Positions 49,841-59,225 of a stretch of 64,000 nucleotides of DNA are shown piece after piece (the stretch's first letter is position 1; each line of letters starts with the position of its first letter). The stretch is taken from assembly GCA_964352715.1 (NCBI GenBank), contig CAYGSU010000004.1:56893-120892 (forward strand), written 5' to 3'. The notes under the pieces were generated by a model. The model made no database searches. It saw only the letters and a list, made by a program, of their open reading frames with translations, and was not told the DNA's origin. The DNA is from JAVKBW01 sp964352715. Lineage in GTDB: Bacteria; Pseudomonadota; Alphaproteobacteria; UBA8366; Aestuariispiraceae. The translations under genes and the position numbers were made by a program.

Positions 49841-51097
49841 ATGACATCGATGCGTGACTACGGAACGGTAACCGCTGCCTACTGGGCTTTCACCCTGACG
49901 GACGGTGCATTGCGCATGCTGGTGCTGCTGCATTTCCACAGACTGGGATATTCGCCGCTGGATATCGCCGTTCTGTTTCTGATGTACGAGGCGATGGGTG
50001 TTGCGACCAATTTTATCGGCGGCTGGATCGGCTCCCGCTTCGGCCTGCGCATCACGCTGTTTTCGGGTTTGGCGGTGCAGATCGCGGCGCTGACCATGCT
50101 GTCCTTTGTTGACCCCGGCTGGGTCGCAGCGGTTTCGGTCGCCTATGTGATGGTGTCCCAGGCGCTGTCCGGCATCGCCAAGGACCTGACGAAAATGAGT
50201 TCGAAATCGGCCGTCAAGCTGGTGGTTGCGGCCGGCGATCAGGGCGGCCTGTTCAAATGGGTGGCGATCCTGACCGGGTCGAAAAACGCGCTGAAGGGCA
50301 TCGGATTTCTGCTCGGCGGGGTGTTGCTGCAAACCTTCGGGTTTCAGATTTCCCTGTGGGGGATGGCCAGCATGCTGGCCCTGGTTCTTACCGGGACGAC
50401 TCTGCTGGTGCAGGCCGATCTGGGCCGAGCCAAAACCAAGATCAAATCCCGCGAGCTGTTTTCGAAAACACGGGATATCAACTTCCTGTCGGCGGCACGG
50501 ATATTCCTGTTCGCGTCCCGGGATGTCTGGTTTGTCGTCGGCGTGCCGATTTTCCTGTACGAGCAGGCAGGCTGGCGGTTTGATGAAGTGGGCGCGTTCA
50601 TGGCGGTCTGGGTTGTCGGTTACGGCATCGTCCAGGCACTGGCCCCGGGCCTGCTGGGCAGAAGGGCATCCGCCGCTGCGGTGCAGGCAAAGCTCTGGAG
50701 CGTGATCCTGATGGTTCTGCCCGTCCTGCTGGCAGTGGCGCTGATGCCGGGCGGACCGGTCGCGGTTTCCGGTGCGGCTGATACGATGGTGCTTGTTGCC
50801 GGATTGCTGGTGTTCGGCGCTGTTTTTGCGATCAACTCGTCGCTGCATTCCTATCTGATCGTCGCCTATTCCGATGCCGACAAGATCGCGATGAATGTCG
50901 GCTTCTACTATATGGCCAATGCCGTGGGCCGTTTCGGCGGCACGTTCCTTTCCGGATATCTCTACCAATTGCATGGCCTGTCTGGCACGTTGTGGGCTTC
51001 TGCGATTCTGATCGGTCTGGCTGTGATCTTCACGCTGCCTCTGGGCCGGCCGGACGGCGCAAAGACAGCAAGCCACGAAACGGGTAAAAAGGCATGA
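49841..51097 (+). CDS. arsJ: Organoarsenical efflux MFS transporter ArsJ
   Basis: A 418-residue major-facilitator protein with about 12 hydrophobic segments. Signatures YWAFTLTDGALRMLVLLHFH and LSGIAKDLTKMSSKSAVKLV are those of the ArsJ group, which exports 1-arseno-3-phosphoglycerate so that arsenate leaves the cell without reduction. ATG 49841 begins MTSMRDYGT; the ATG at 49802 inside the gapdh end is unlikely. It overlaps acr3 by 4 bases. Confidence 0.95.
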   Translation: MTSMRDYGTVTAAYWAFTLTDGALRMLVLLHFHRLGYSPLDIAVLFLMYEAMGVATNFIGGWIGSRFGLRITLFSGLAVQIAALTMLSFVDPGWVAAVSVAYVMVSQALSGIAKDLTKMSSKSAVKLVVAAGDQGGLFKWVAILTGSKNALKGIGFLLGGVLLQTFGFQISLWGMASMLALVLTGTTLLVQADLGRAKTKIKSRELFSKTRDINFLSAARIFLFASRDVWFVVGVPIFLYEQAGWRFDEVGAFMAVWVVGYGIVQALAPGLLGRRASAAAVQAKLWSVILMVLPVLLAVALMPGGPVAVSGAADTMVLVAGLLVFGAVFAINSSLHSYLIVAYSDADKIAMNVGFYYMANAVGRFGGTFLSGYLYQLHGLSGTLWASAILIGLAVIFTLPLGRPDGAKTASHETGKKA

Positions 51098-52176
51098 CAA
51101 AAGCTGTTGCAGACAGGGAAGGGTTGGCCGCGCCCGGAATCGGATTCTTCGAAAAATTTCTGTCGGTATGGGTCGCGCTCTGCATTGCGGCTGGGATAAG
51201 TCTTGGCAGCGTTCTGCCCGGCCTGTTTCAGACGCTGGCCGGCTGGGAATATGCGAATGTCAATCTGGTCGTCGCGGTTCTGATCTGGGGCATGGTCTAC
51301 CCGATGATGGTGAATGTTGATTTCGCCAGCCTCCGCCATATCGGCGACCGGCCCAAAGGCCTCGTCATCACCGTTATCGTAAACTGGCTGATCAAACCAT
51401 TCACCATGGTCGCGCTGGGCATCCTGTTTTTTGAAGGGCTGTTCAAGGATTTCATCGCGCCGGCGGATGCGCAGCAATACATTGCCGGCATGATCCTGCT
51501 CGGCGCTGCGCCCTGCACGGCGATGGTGTTCGTCTGGTCGCATCTGACCAGGGGCGACTCCACCTATACCCTGGTGCAGGTATCGCTGAACGACGTCATC
51601 ATGATTTTCGCCTTTGCGCCGCTTGTGGCCGTGCTGCTGGGTGTCACCGATATCGTTGTGCCGTGGGAAACCCTGCTTTTGTCGGTCGGCCTCTATGTCG
51701 TGATTCCGCTTGTCGCCGGCATCGTGACGCGAAAGATACTTGTTGGACGCGCTGGCGGCACCGCTGAAGGCGCGGCTGCGGTCGAGCGCTTTACGGCGCG
51801 CATCAAGCCGCTATCCGTCCTTTCGCTGCTTACGACGGTGGTTTTGCTGTTCGGGTTTCAGGGGCATGTCATTCTCGACCGGCCGCTGCTGATCGGCCTG
51901 ATCGCCGTGCCGCTGCTGGTGCAGTCCTACGGCATTTTCGCCATCGCCTATGGCGCCGCCTGGCTGTGGCGGGTGCCGTTCAATGTCGCTGCACCCTGTG
52001 CGCTGATCGGCACGTCGAACTTTTTCGAGCTGGCGGTGGCGGTGGCGATCAGCCTGTTCGGGCTGAATTCCGGCGCGGCGCTGACCACGGTTGTCGGCGT
52101 GCTGGTCGAAGTGCCGGTCATGCTGTCGCTCGTCGCCTTCGCCAACAGAACCCGGCACCGCTTTCCGGTGGCGTGA
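51094..52176 (+). CDS. acr3: Arsenite efflux transporter, ACR3 family
   Basis: A 360-residue, 10-helix permease that exports arsenite. Signatures GFFEKFLSVWVALCIAAGIS, MILLGAAPCTAMVFVWSHLT (functional Cys) and SNFFELAVAVAISLFGLNSG are typical of ACR3. ATGA overlap with arsJ gives translational coupling. No arsenate reductase (ArsC) gene is seen in the window, so ACR3 covers As(III) from outside or from another reductase, while ArsJ covers As(V). Confidence 0.95.
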   Translation: MTKAVADREGLAAPGIGFFEKFLSVWVALCIAAGISLGSVLPGLFQTLAGWEYANVNLVVAVLIWGMVYPMMVNVDFASLRHIGDRPKGLVITVIVNWLIKPFTMVALGILFFEGLFKDFIAPADAQQYIAGMILLGAAPCTAMVFVWSHLTRGDSTYTLVQVSLNDVIMIFAFAPLVAVLLGVTDIVVPWETLLLSVGLYVVIPLVAGIVTRKILVGRAGGTAEGAAAVERFTARIKPLSVLSLLTTVVLLFGFQGHVILDRPLLIGLIAVPLLVQSYGIFAIAYGAAWLWRVPFNVAAPCALIGTSNFFELAVAVAISLFGLNSGAALTTVVGVLVEVPVMLSLVAFANRTRHRFPVA

Positions 52177-52210
52177 CAAACCGACCCGACCGACATTCAG
52201 GCAAAACAAA

Positions 52211-52232
52211 ACCCCTTGGTTTCCCAAGGGGT
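52211..52232. terminator. Bidirectional terminator between acr3 and tRNA-Ala
   Basis: A perfect 9-base-pair stem (ACCCCTTGG / CCAAGGGGT) with loop tttc. On the plus strand it is followed by TTTTG (ending acr3), on the minus strand by TTTTGTTTTG (ending tRNA-Ala). Confidence 0.9.
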
Positions 52233-52237
52233 TTTGA

Positions 52238-52313
<76 letters not shown>

Positions 52314-52420
52314 TGATGCCCGCTGCGGCGCGGATTTTCCTTGCCGGACGGGCGAGGGTTATACGCGCGGGCGGCGATCAGGCAAGAAAATTCTGGCCCG
52401 TCGCCTGTCCGCACGGCGTT

Positions 52421-52744
52421 CTAGTCGTCGTCGGTCGGTTTCACGACCGGTGGCACGTCGTCGTCTTCGTCCAGGTCGCTGGTATCTTCCAGCATCGTAT
52501 CGTCGTCATCATCGACATCGTCGTCATCATCGTCATCGCTGACATCGTCGACTTCCGCTTCCTTGGCCTTTTTCTTGGCGTCGTCATTGGCCGGTGCGCC
52601 GCGTCCGCGCTTCAGTTTTGTCGCCGCTTCCGGATCGAACGTCTCCGAGCAGGCGGGACACACGATCGGGTCGCTTTGCAGATCATAGAACTTCGCGCCG
52701 CAGCTGAGGCAGATGCGCTTGATGCCGAGTTCCGGTTTGGCCAC
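52421..52744 (-). CDS. FYDLN-type zinc-ribbon protein with an acidic tail (TIGR02300 family)
   Basis: A 107-residue protein typical of alphaproteobacteria. The N-terminal zinc ribbon has CLSCGAKFYDLQ and CPACSETFDP (two CxxC pairs); the C-terminal 60 residues are almost all Asp and Glu (DDVSDDDDDDDVDDDDD). GTG 52744 is preferred because AAGGAG lies 8 bases before it; an ATG at 52798 would add 18 odd residues. It lies opposite aroA, as commonly seen. Function unknown; acidic tail suggests interaction with nucleic-acid-binding proteins. Confidence 0.88.
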   Translation of the reverse strand: MAKPELGIKRICLSCGAKFYDLQSDPIVCPACSETFDPEAATKLKRGRGAPANDDAKKKAKEAEVDDVSDDDDDDDVDDDDDTMLEDTSDLDEDDDVPPVVKPTDDD

Positions 52745-52924
52745 GGGCCATCTCCTTAGGATATGGGACATATGCGTATGAGTGGCGCGAAATGCCAAAT
52801 TCAGCCGGTTCTGTCAAAGCTTATTACCATTACCGGCCTCGAAATCGATGCTTTGATGGGCGTGACGCGGTGGATTGGTCATGATAGACACGCGCGATCA
52901 AATTCTGGCTGAAAGGTTTCCCCG

Positions 52925-54265
52925 GTGTCGAACCCGTCAAAACGCCCGATGATTGCCCGCTCCGGGTCGTCGCTTTCGGGGCTGGCCGATGTGCCGGGCG
53001 ACAAGTCGATTTCGCATCGCGCCCTGATGTTTGGCGCGCTTACGGCCGGTCGTACGGAAATTTCCGGCCTGTTGACCGGCGAGGATGTGCTGGCGACCGC
53101 GGCGGCGTTCCGGGCGATGGGGGCCAGGATTGAAACCGGAGACGACGGTATATGGCGAGTCGACGGCGTCGGCATCGGCGGCCTGACCGAACCTGCCGAC
53201 CTTCTGGACATGGGCAACAGCGGCACGGCGGCACGCCTGATCCTGGGAGTTCTGGCGGGGCATGGCATGACCGCCTTTCTGACCGGCGACGCCTCGTTGC
53301 GCAGCCGGCCGATGAACCGGGTCATCACACCGCTGGAACAGATGGGCGCTATATTTACGTGCCGCTCGGGCGGCCGGCTGCCGCTGGCGATTACCGGAAG
53401 GGTCGAACCAATGCCGATCCGCTACGATCTGCCGGTTGCATCCGCCCAGGTGAAATCTGCGGTTCTGCTGGCCGGGTTGGCGGCGCGCGGGGCAACGACG
53501 GTGATCGAACATGCACCGACCCGTGATCATACGGAAAACATGCTGCGCCATTTCGGCGCAGTGGTTGAGGTTGAGGAAGCGGAAGACGGCGGCCGCATCG
53601 TTACCGTTCAGGGGCAGCCGGAACTGGTAGCCGCGCCGATCGCCGTGCCGTCCGACCCCAGCTCCGCCGCCTTTCCGATGGTGGCGGCAGCTCTGGTGGA
53701 CGGGTCTGACGTGTCTCTGCCGGGTATCTGCCTGAACCCGACCCGCACCGGCCTGATGACCTGCCTGCAGGAAATGGGTGCGAATCTGACAATCGGTAAC
53801 GAACGGGTCGAAGGCGGCGAACCGGTCGGCGACGTTGTTATCCGGGCCGGTAGTCTGAAAGGGATAGAGGTGCCGCCGGACCGCGCCCCCAGCATGATCG
53901 ATGAATATCCGATCCTGGCGGTTGCGGCCGCTCACGCCGAAGGCGAAACCCTGATGACCGGTATCGGCGAATTGCGGGTCAAGGAATCCGACCGCCTCGC
54001 CGCCGTCGTTGCCGGCCTGCGGGCGAACGGCGTTGCGGTTGAAGATGGCGAGGACTGGATGAAGGTAACCGGCACCGGCGGCGCGATCCCTGGCGGCGGC
54101 ATGGTGGAAACCCATTTTGACCATCGCATCGCCATGAGTTTTCTGGTCATGGGGTTGGCCGCAATGAAACCGGTGACAGTGGATGACGGCACGGCTATCG
54201 CCACCAGCTTCCCCGATTTTCTGGATATCATGACTGGCCTTGGCGCCGATATGGGGGCCGCATGA
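52925..54265 (+). CDS. aroA: 3-phosphoshikimate 1-carboxyvinyltransferase (EPSP synthase)
   Basis: Sixth step of the shikimate pathway: shikimate 3-phosphate plus PEP to EPSP. 446 residues. Motifs GDKSISHRALMF, LDMGNSGTAARLILG, RPMNRVITPLEQMGA and RVKESDRLAAVVAGL are typical, with Asp-Glu of the substrate-binding DEYPILAVAAA. The residue after NS in GNSGTAAR is Gly, as in enzymes sensitive to glyphosate; this is only a partial indicator. Translation starts at a GTG. It overlaps cmk by 4 bases. Confidence 0.97.
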   Translation: MSNPSKRPMIARSGSSLSGLADVPGDKSISHRALMFGALTAGRTEISGLLTGEDVLATAAAFRAMGARIETGDDGIWRVDGVGIGGLTEPADLLDMGNSGTAARLILGVLAGHGMTAFLTGDASLRSRPMNRVITPLEQMGAIFTCRSGGRLPLAITGRVEPMPIRYDLPVASAQVKSAVLLAGLAARGATTVIEHAPTRDHTENMLRHFGAVVEVEEAEDGGRIVTVQGQPELVAAPIAVPSDPSSAAFPMVAAALVDGSDVSLPGICLNPTRTGLMTCLQEMGANLTIGNERVEGGEPVGDVVIRAGSLKGIEVPPDRAPSMIDEYPILAVAAAHAEGETLMTGIGELRVKESDRLAAVVAGLRANGVAVEDGEDWMKVTGTGGAIPGGGMVETHFDHRIAMSFLVMGLAAMKPVTVDDGTAIATSFPDFLDIMTGLGADMGAA

Positions 54266-54906
54266 CCGTTATCGCTGTCGATGGGCCTGCCGCCAGCGGC
54301 AAGGGCACGGTATCGCGCATGCTGGCGAATGAACTGGGTTTTGCCTATCTCGACACCGGCAAGCTGTACCGCGCCGTCGGTCTGGCGGTTCTGAAGGCCG
54401 GTGGTGATCCGTCAGAGCCTGCCGATGCGGAACCCGCCGCGAGGTCCCTCGACCCGGCCGGACTGGACGATCCGGCCCTGAAAAGCGACGAAGCGGCGTC
54501 GGCGGCCTCGAAAGTAGCGGCGATCAACGGGGTTCGGGCAGCCCTTTTGCAGTTCCAACGTGAGTTCGCGGCCCGGCCGCCGAACGGCGAACCGGGGGCT
54601 GTGCTGGATGGCCGCGACATCGGCACGGTCGTGTGTCCGGATGCCGATGTGAAGCTTTTTGTGACCGCTTCGGTAGAGATTCGTGCCGAAAGACGGCACA
54701 AAGAGTTGCTTGGACGGGGCGATACCAGTATATACGCGCGCGTCTTGCAGGATTTGCAGGAACGGGACGCCCGTGATTCAGCGCGCTCAGTTGCGCCGAT
54801 GAAGCCGGCGGAAGATGCCTTCGAGCTCGATACGACCTCGCTCAGCATCGACCAGGCCCTTGAAGCCGCCCTGACCCTGACAAAAGCGACCTTGGCCAAG
54901 CGGTGA
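54262..54906 (+). CDS. cmk: Cytidylate kinase
   Basis: Phosphorylates CMP and dCMP with ATP. 214 residues; P-loop GPAASGKGTVSRMLA; FAYLDTGKLYRAVG and LDGRDIGTVVCPDADVKLFV are CMP-binding motifs; the lid arginines are in RRHKELLGRG and QERDARDSAR. Translationally coupled to aroA and followed by rpsA after about 160 bases, the standard proteobacterial order. Confidence 0.97.
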   Translation: MTVIAVDGPAASGKGTVSRMLANELGFAYLDTGKLYRAVGLAVLKAGGDPSEPADAEPAARSLDPAGLDDPALKSDEAASAASKVAAINGVRAALLQFQREFAARPPNGEPGAVLDGRDIGTVVCPDADVKLFVTASVEIRAERRHKELLGRGDTSIYARVLQDLQERDARDSARSVAPMKPAEDAFELDTTSLSIDQALEAALTLTKATLAKR

Positions 54907-55068
54907 TCCGCAGCTTTCAGGTTATCCATTGCAAGCGCATCGCAGGACGGTGAAGCCTCACGCCGCCCTGCACCCGTTCCGGGATTTATTGAAACAAACG
55001 GGGCTAGACCGCCGGAGACAACCGGACGGCATGAATACGATGAGAAGACTGAAAGGATTTTTAGACAC

Positions 55069-56766
55069 ATGGGTTCTGAACCTGCAATGAGCGAAAATTT
55101 CGCCGATCTTTTGGAAGAAAGCCTCGGCGGCCGCGATAGCCTGGAAGGCACCGTGGTAACCGGTACCGTCGTTTCCGTAGATAACGACATGGCGATGATC
55201 GATGTCGGCCTGAAGGCCGAAGGTCGTGTAGCCCTCAAGGAATTCGGCTCTCCCGGTCAGCCGGCCAACATCAAGGCGGGCGACACGGTTGAAGTCTTCG
55301 TCGAACGGATGGAAGACAAGAACGGTGAAGCCATGCTGTCGCGCGAACGCGCGAAGCGGGAAGAAGCCTGGACCAAGCTGGAACAGGATTTCAACAAGGA
55401 AGCCCGTGTCACCGGTTCGATCTTCGGCCGGGTCAAGGGCGGTTTCACGGTGGATCTGGGCGGCGCGGTTGCGTTCCTGCCCGGCAGCCAGGTCGATATC
55501 CGTCCGGTTCGCGACATCACCCCGCTGATGAACACGCCGCAGCCTTTCCAGATCCTGAAAATGGACCGGGCGCGCGGCAACATCGTCGTTTCCCGCCGGG
55601 CGGTTCTGGAAGAAACCCGCGCCGAACAGCGGTCGGAACTGATCGAGAACCTCAAGGAAGGCATGGTGCTGGACGGTGTGGTCAAGAACATCACCGATTA
55701 CGGCGCGTTCGTCGATCTCGGCGGCGTCGATGGCCTGCTGCATGTCACCGACATTTCCTGGAAGCGCATTAACCATCCGTCGGAAGTGCTGCAGTTCGGC
55801 CAGAACGTGAAGGTTCAGGTTATCCGCTTCAATTCGGAAACCCAGCGCATTTCGCTTGGCATGAAGCAGCTTGAAGCCGATCCGTGGGATGCGGTCGAAA
55901 GCAAGTATCCTTTGGGCGCCAAGTTCTCCGGCACGGTCACGAACATCACCGATTACGGCGCGTTCGTTGAACTTGAGGCAGGCATCGAAGGTCTGGTTCA
56001 CGTATCGGAAATGAGCTGGACCAAGAAAAACGTGCATCCGGGCAAGATCATTTCGACCAGCCAGGATGTCGATGTCATGGTGCTGGACGTGGATTCGCAG
56101 AAGCGGCGGATCTCGCTGGGCATCAAGCAGTGTGCCGACAACCCGTGGGAAGCGTTTGCCGCCGAACACCCGGTCGGTACCGAAATCGAAGGCGAAGTGA
56201 AGAACGTGACCGAATTCGGCATGTTCGTCGGTCTGCAGGGCGACATCGACGGCATGGTTCACATGTCCGATATCTCCTGGGACAAGTCTTCGGAAGAAGC
56301 CCTGCAGGACTTCGAAAAGGGACAGATGGTAAAGGCCAAGGTCCTGGATATCGATGTCGACAAGGAACGCATCTCGCTTGGCGTCAAGCAATTGTCGGAC
56401 GACCCGTTCCAGGGTGCGACCGATGGTGTCAAGAAAGGCGATGTGGTTACCTGCGAAGTCTCGAAAGTCACCGATGGCGGTATCGAAGTCACCGTCAACG
56501 GCGCGCCGGGCTTCATCCGCAAGGCCGACCTGTCGCGGGATCGTTCGGAACAGCGTCCGGACCGCTTCGCAGCCGGCGAGAAGGTTGATGCCAAGGTTAC
56601 CGCCGTCGATCGGTCGAGCCGCAAGCTGACCCTCTCGATCAAGGCCTATGAACAGGCTGAAGAGAAAGAGGCGATGGCCAATTTCGGGTCTTCCGATTCA
56701 GGCGCATCGCTGGGCGATATTCTCGGCGCTGCCTTGCAGAAACGCGAGAACGAAGAAAAAGAATAG
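55069..56766 (+). CDS. rpsA: 30S ribosomal protein S1
   Basis: S1 binds mRNA and helps load it on the 30S subunit. 565 residues with six S1 (OB-fold) repeats; the third to sixth are clearest (VVKNITDYGAFVDLGGVDGL, TVTNITDYGAFVELEAGIEG, VKNVTEFGMFVGLQGDIDGM, VSKVTDGGIEVTVNGAPGFI). ATG 55069 is used (MGSEPAMSENFADLLEE); ATG 55087 is an alternative. A terminator lies 40 bases downstream. Confidence 0.97.
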   Translation: MGSEPAMSENFADLLEESLGGRDSLEGTVVTGTVVSVDNDMAMIDVGLKAEGRVALKEFGSPGQPANIKAGDTVEVFVERMEDKNGEAMLSRERAKREEAWTKLEQDFNKEARVTGSIFGRVKGGFTVDLGGAVAFLPGSQVDIRPVRDITPLMNTPQPFQILKMDRARGNIVVSRRAVLEETRAEQRSELIENLKEGMVLDGVVKNITDYGAFVDLGGVDGLLHVTDISWKRINHPSEVLQFGQNVKVQVIRFNSETQRISLGMKQLEADPWDAVESKYPLGAKFSGTVTNITDYGAFVELEAGIEGLVHVSEMSWTKKNVHPGKIISTSQDVDVMVLDVDSQKRRISLGIKQCADNPWEAFAAEHPVGTEIEGEVKNVTEFGMFVGLQGDIDGMVHMSDISWDKSSEEALQDFEKGQMVKAKVLDIDVDKERISLGVKQLSDDPFQGATDGVKKGDVVTCEVSKVTDGGIEVTVNGAPGFIRKADLSRDRSEQRPDRFAAGEKVDAKVTAVDRSSRKLTLSIKAYEQAEEKEAMANFGSSDSGASLGDILGAALQKRENEEKE

Positions 56767-56806
56767 ACCGTCACGGCCCAGGCCGACCGATGGCAAGAAA
56801 GACAGA

Positions 56807-56836
56807 CGCCCGGTGGTTCATTCTGCCGGGCGTTTT
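56807..56836 (+). terminator. Terminator after rpsA
   Basis: Stem CGCCCGG (56807-56813) pairs with CCGGGCG (56826-56832), 12-base loop, then TTTT. It separates rpsA from ihfB. Confidence 0.75.
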
Positions 56837-57108
56837 CCTTTTGCGGCGGCGCCTTTTTCAATGCCGGTGCGGCGGCGAATCCGCAGCGCCGTTTCTGTCG
56901 TGTTTGAGACTCTGGCGCGACATTCGGGTCCGCTCGCCGCATCCGGGTGACGCCGCGGGGCGTAAATCCTGAAATTTGAGGGCGAATCCGGCATGCTGGC
57001 GCTTGACGCTCGCGTCAATCTGGGCAACCTTTTCAACGGTCTAACCCGTAGGCATGCGCTGACGGGCGAAGAATTTCGGTCGATGGACGACCTTTGAGGG
57101 GGAATCAG

Positions 57109-57405
57109 ATGACACGCTCGGAGCTGATCGCACGGATCGCCCAGCAGAAACAGGAAGAGGGTCTCGACCTGAAACAGCGCGATATCGAACGAATCGTTGC
57201 GACGATTTTCGACGAAATTTCGGCGGCGCTGGCGCGGGGAGACCGGGTCGAACTTCGCGGCTTCGGCGCCTTTTCCGTCAAGCATCGAGACGCCCGTGTC
57301 GGCCGCAACCCGCGCACCGGCGCGTCGGTCGAAGTCGGCTCGAAGGCGATCCCGTTTTTCAAGACCGGCAAGCAACTGCGCGACCGTCTCAACGCAGGCA
57401 GTTGA
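57109..57405 (+). CDS. ihfB: Integration host factor subunit beta
   Basis: IHF-beta pairs with IHF-alpha to bend DNA sharply at sites used in transcription (notably sigma-54 promoters), replication and phage integration. 98 residues; HU/IHF signature GFGAFSVKHRDARVGRNPRT with the intercalating Pro. ATG 57109 is chosen, with a GAGGGGG about 7 bases upstream, over ATG 57094. It lies between rpsA and the LapA-type gene. Confidence 0.95.
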   Translation: MTRSELIARIAQQKQEEGLDLKQRDIERIVATIFDEISAALARGDRVELRGFGAFSVKHRDARVGRNPRTGASVEVGSKAIPFFKTGKQLRDRLNAGS

Positions 57406-57491
57406 CAATAACGCAGACGAATTGCATGTCGAAGCGAAGGTTTCGCCGGACGGGGCTGCCGTCCATTCGTTGACGTTGAGGTCGCCTCAGA

Positions 57492-57893
57492 ATGAACTGG
57501 ATTTCGTGGATACTGGTTGGCGTGGTCGGGACGATCATCGCGATCTTCGCGGTGAACAACCGCGACGTGATAGAGCTTACCCTGTGGCCGTCGCCATTTG
57601 TGGTTACCCTGCCGGCCTATCTGCTGATCCTCGGGCCGTTTGTCGGCGGGGTTCTGATCGGCTGGATATGGTCGTGGCTGGTGGCCGGCAAAACGCGCGC
57701 GCGGGCGCGCCGGGCCGAATATTCCGCCAAGGTCAAACAACGTGATCTGGATGTATTGTACCAGAAGCTGAAAGTCGCCGAGACGGCAAAGCAGGAAGCC
57801 GAAGAGCAGGCTGAAGCCATTCAGATTGAGAACGACAACGCGGCCAAGGCGCTGACCGGGCCTGAACAAGCAAAGAAAGCCAGTAATGCCTGA
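57492..57893 (+). CDS. LapA-family lipopolysaccharide assembly protein
   Basis: A 133-residue inner-membrane protein. Two membrane segments (about 3-22 and 40-66) contain VVGTIIAIFAVNNRDVIELT and LGPFVGGVLIGWIWSWLVAG; a charged coiled coil (residues 68-110, RARARRAEYSAKVKQRDLDV) follows. Homologous to LapA, which works with LapB/YciM in LPS and LpxC control. It overlaps the oxidoreductase gene by 8 bases. Confidence 0.85.
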   Translation: MNWISWILVGVVGTIIAIFAVNNRDVIELTLWPSPFVVTLPAYLLILGPFVGGVLIGWIWSWLVAGKTRARARRAEYSAKVKQRDLDVLYQKLKVAETAKQEAEEQAEAIQIENDNAAKALTGPEQAKKASNA

Positions 57894-59205
57894 CACATAT
57901 GATGCGATTATTATCGGCGCCGGGGTCATCGGCGCCGCCATCGGGTTCGAACTCGCCAAGAAGGGCAAGAAAACAATCAACATCGATATGGGGCCGGAAG
58001 CGGGCTACGGCTCCACCGCCGCCAGTTGCGCCATCATCCGTGTCCATTATTCGACCTATGACGGCTGCGCCATCGCCTGGGAAGGCTATCACTACTGGAA
58101 GAAGTGGGAAGACTATCTGGGCGTAGCAGACGAATCCGGTATGGCGAAGTTCGTCGAATGCGGCGCGATGGTCTACAAGACCGAGGTGAACAACTACCTC
58201 GACAAGGTGATGGCGAATGCGTCAGCCCTGAACATTCCTTTCGACAATCTGGACGCCGCCGGCATCGAGGCCAAGCTGCCGATCGCACAGACCGCCAGCG
58301 TCGGCCCGCCGAAGGCGATGGACGACCCTGATTTCGACAAGAAAGGCGACCCGGTACGCGGCGCGGTGTATTTCCCGACCGCCGGTTATGTTACCGACCC
58401 GAAACTGTCGGCCCATAACCTGCAGCGTGCGGCCGAAGCGAAAGGCGCTACCTTCCGCTTCCGCAGCAAGATCGTCGAAATTCTGGTGGAAGACGGCAAG
58501 ACCGCCGGCGTGAAACTGGAAGATGGCTCGGAAATCCGCGCACCTGTGGTGGTCAATGTCGCCGGCCCGCATTCCTTCAAGGTCAACCAGATGGCGAAGC
58601 TGCCGGACGGTTCCACTGTTGAAGATCACTGCAATATCAAGACCAAGGCGCTGAAGGTGGAAGTGGCGCATGTGCCGCCGCCGCCGGGCTTCAACTACGA
58701 AAAGGATGCCTTCGTGACATCCGACAGCGATATCGGCTGTTACACGCGGCCGGAACACGGCAACCACATTCTGATCGGATCGGAAGACCCGGAATGCGAC
58801 CCGCGGATTTTTGTTGATCCGGACAATTGGGATGACAGCTTTTCCGACCAGTGGAAGGCGCAGGTCTATCGTCTGGGTCTGCGGTATCCGGACCTGCCGG
58901 TAACCTCACCCGTCAAGGGCGTCGTTTCGCTGTATGATGCAGCCGATGACTGGATTCCGATCTATGACAAGTCTGATCTGCCGGGCTTCTACATGGCCAT
59001 CGGCACCAGCGGTAACCAGTACAAGAACGCCCCGGTCGCCGGCGCGCTGATGGCGGAACTGATCGAACGGGTTGAGGCCGGGCAGGACCATGACAACGAC
59101 CCGGTTCAGTTCAATCTGAAACATATCGGCAAGTCGATCTCGCTGGGCTTCTATTCCCGCAACCGGCAGATCAATACTGAAAGCTCGATGAGCGTGATCG
59201 GGTAA
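57886..59205 (+). CDS. FAD-dependent oxidoreductase of the DAO family (sarcosine/glycine oxidase-like)
   Basis: A 439-residue flavoenzyme. FAD-binding motif YDAIIIGAGVIGAAIGFELA at the N-terminus and RAPVVVNVAGPHSFKVNQMA (second FAD motif) in the middle. C-terminal GFYMAIGTSGNQYKNAPVAG is typical of DAO-family oxidases that act on N-methyl or secondary amines. It is cytosolic. Its start overlaps the LapA-type stop, and pyrF follows after 20 bases on the same strand. The substrate is not known; a dehydrogenase partner subunit is not seen. Confidence 0.88.
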   Translation: MPDTYDAIIIGAGVIGAAIGFELAKKGKKTINIDMGPEAGYGSTAASCAIIRVHYSTYDGCAIAWEGYHYWKKWEDYLGVADESGMAKFVECGAMVYKTEVNNYLDKVMANASALNIPFDNLDAAGIEAKLPIAQTASVGPPKAMDDPDFDKKGDPVRGAVYFPTAGYVTDPKLSAHNLQRAAEAKGATFRFRSKIVEILVEDGKTAGVKLEDGSEIRAPVVVNVAGPHSFKVNQMAKLPDGSTVEDHCNIKTKALKVEVAHVPPPPGFNYEKDAFVTSDSDIGCYTRPEHGNHILIGSEDPECDPRIFVDPDNWDDSFSDQWKAQVYRLGLRYPDLPVTSPVKGVVSLYDAADDWIPIYDKSDLPGFYMAIGTSGNQYKNAPVAGALMAELIERVEAGQDHDNDPVQFNLKHIGKSISLGFYSRNRQINTESSMSVIG

Positions 59206-59225
59206 TCGAACGAAGAGAGAAGACG

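Noticed and set aside
54907..55068. Possible structured leader in front of rpsA
   Set aside because: Some GC-rich inverted stretches exist, but no convincing hairpin or known leader family could be drawn by eye.
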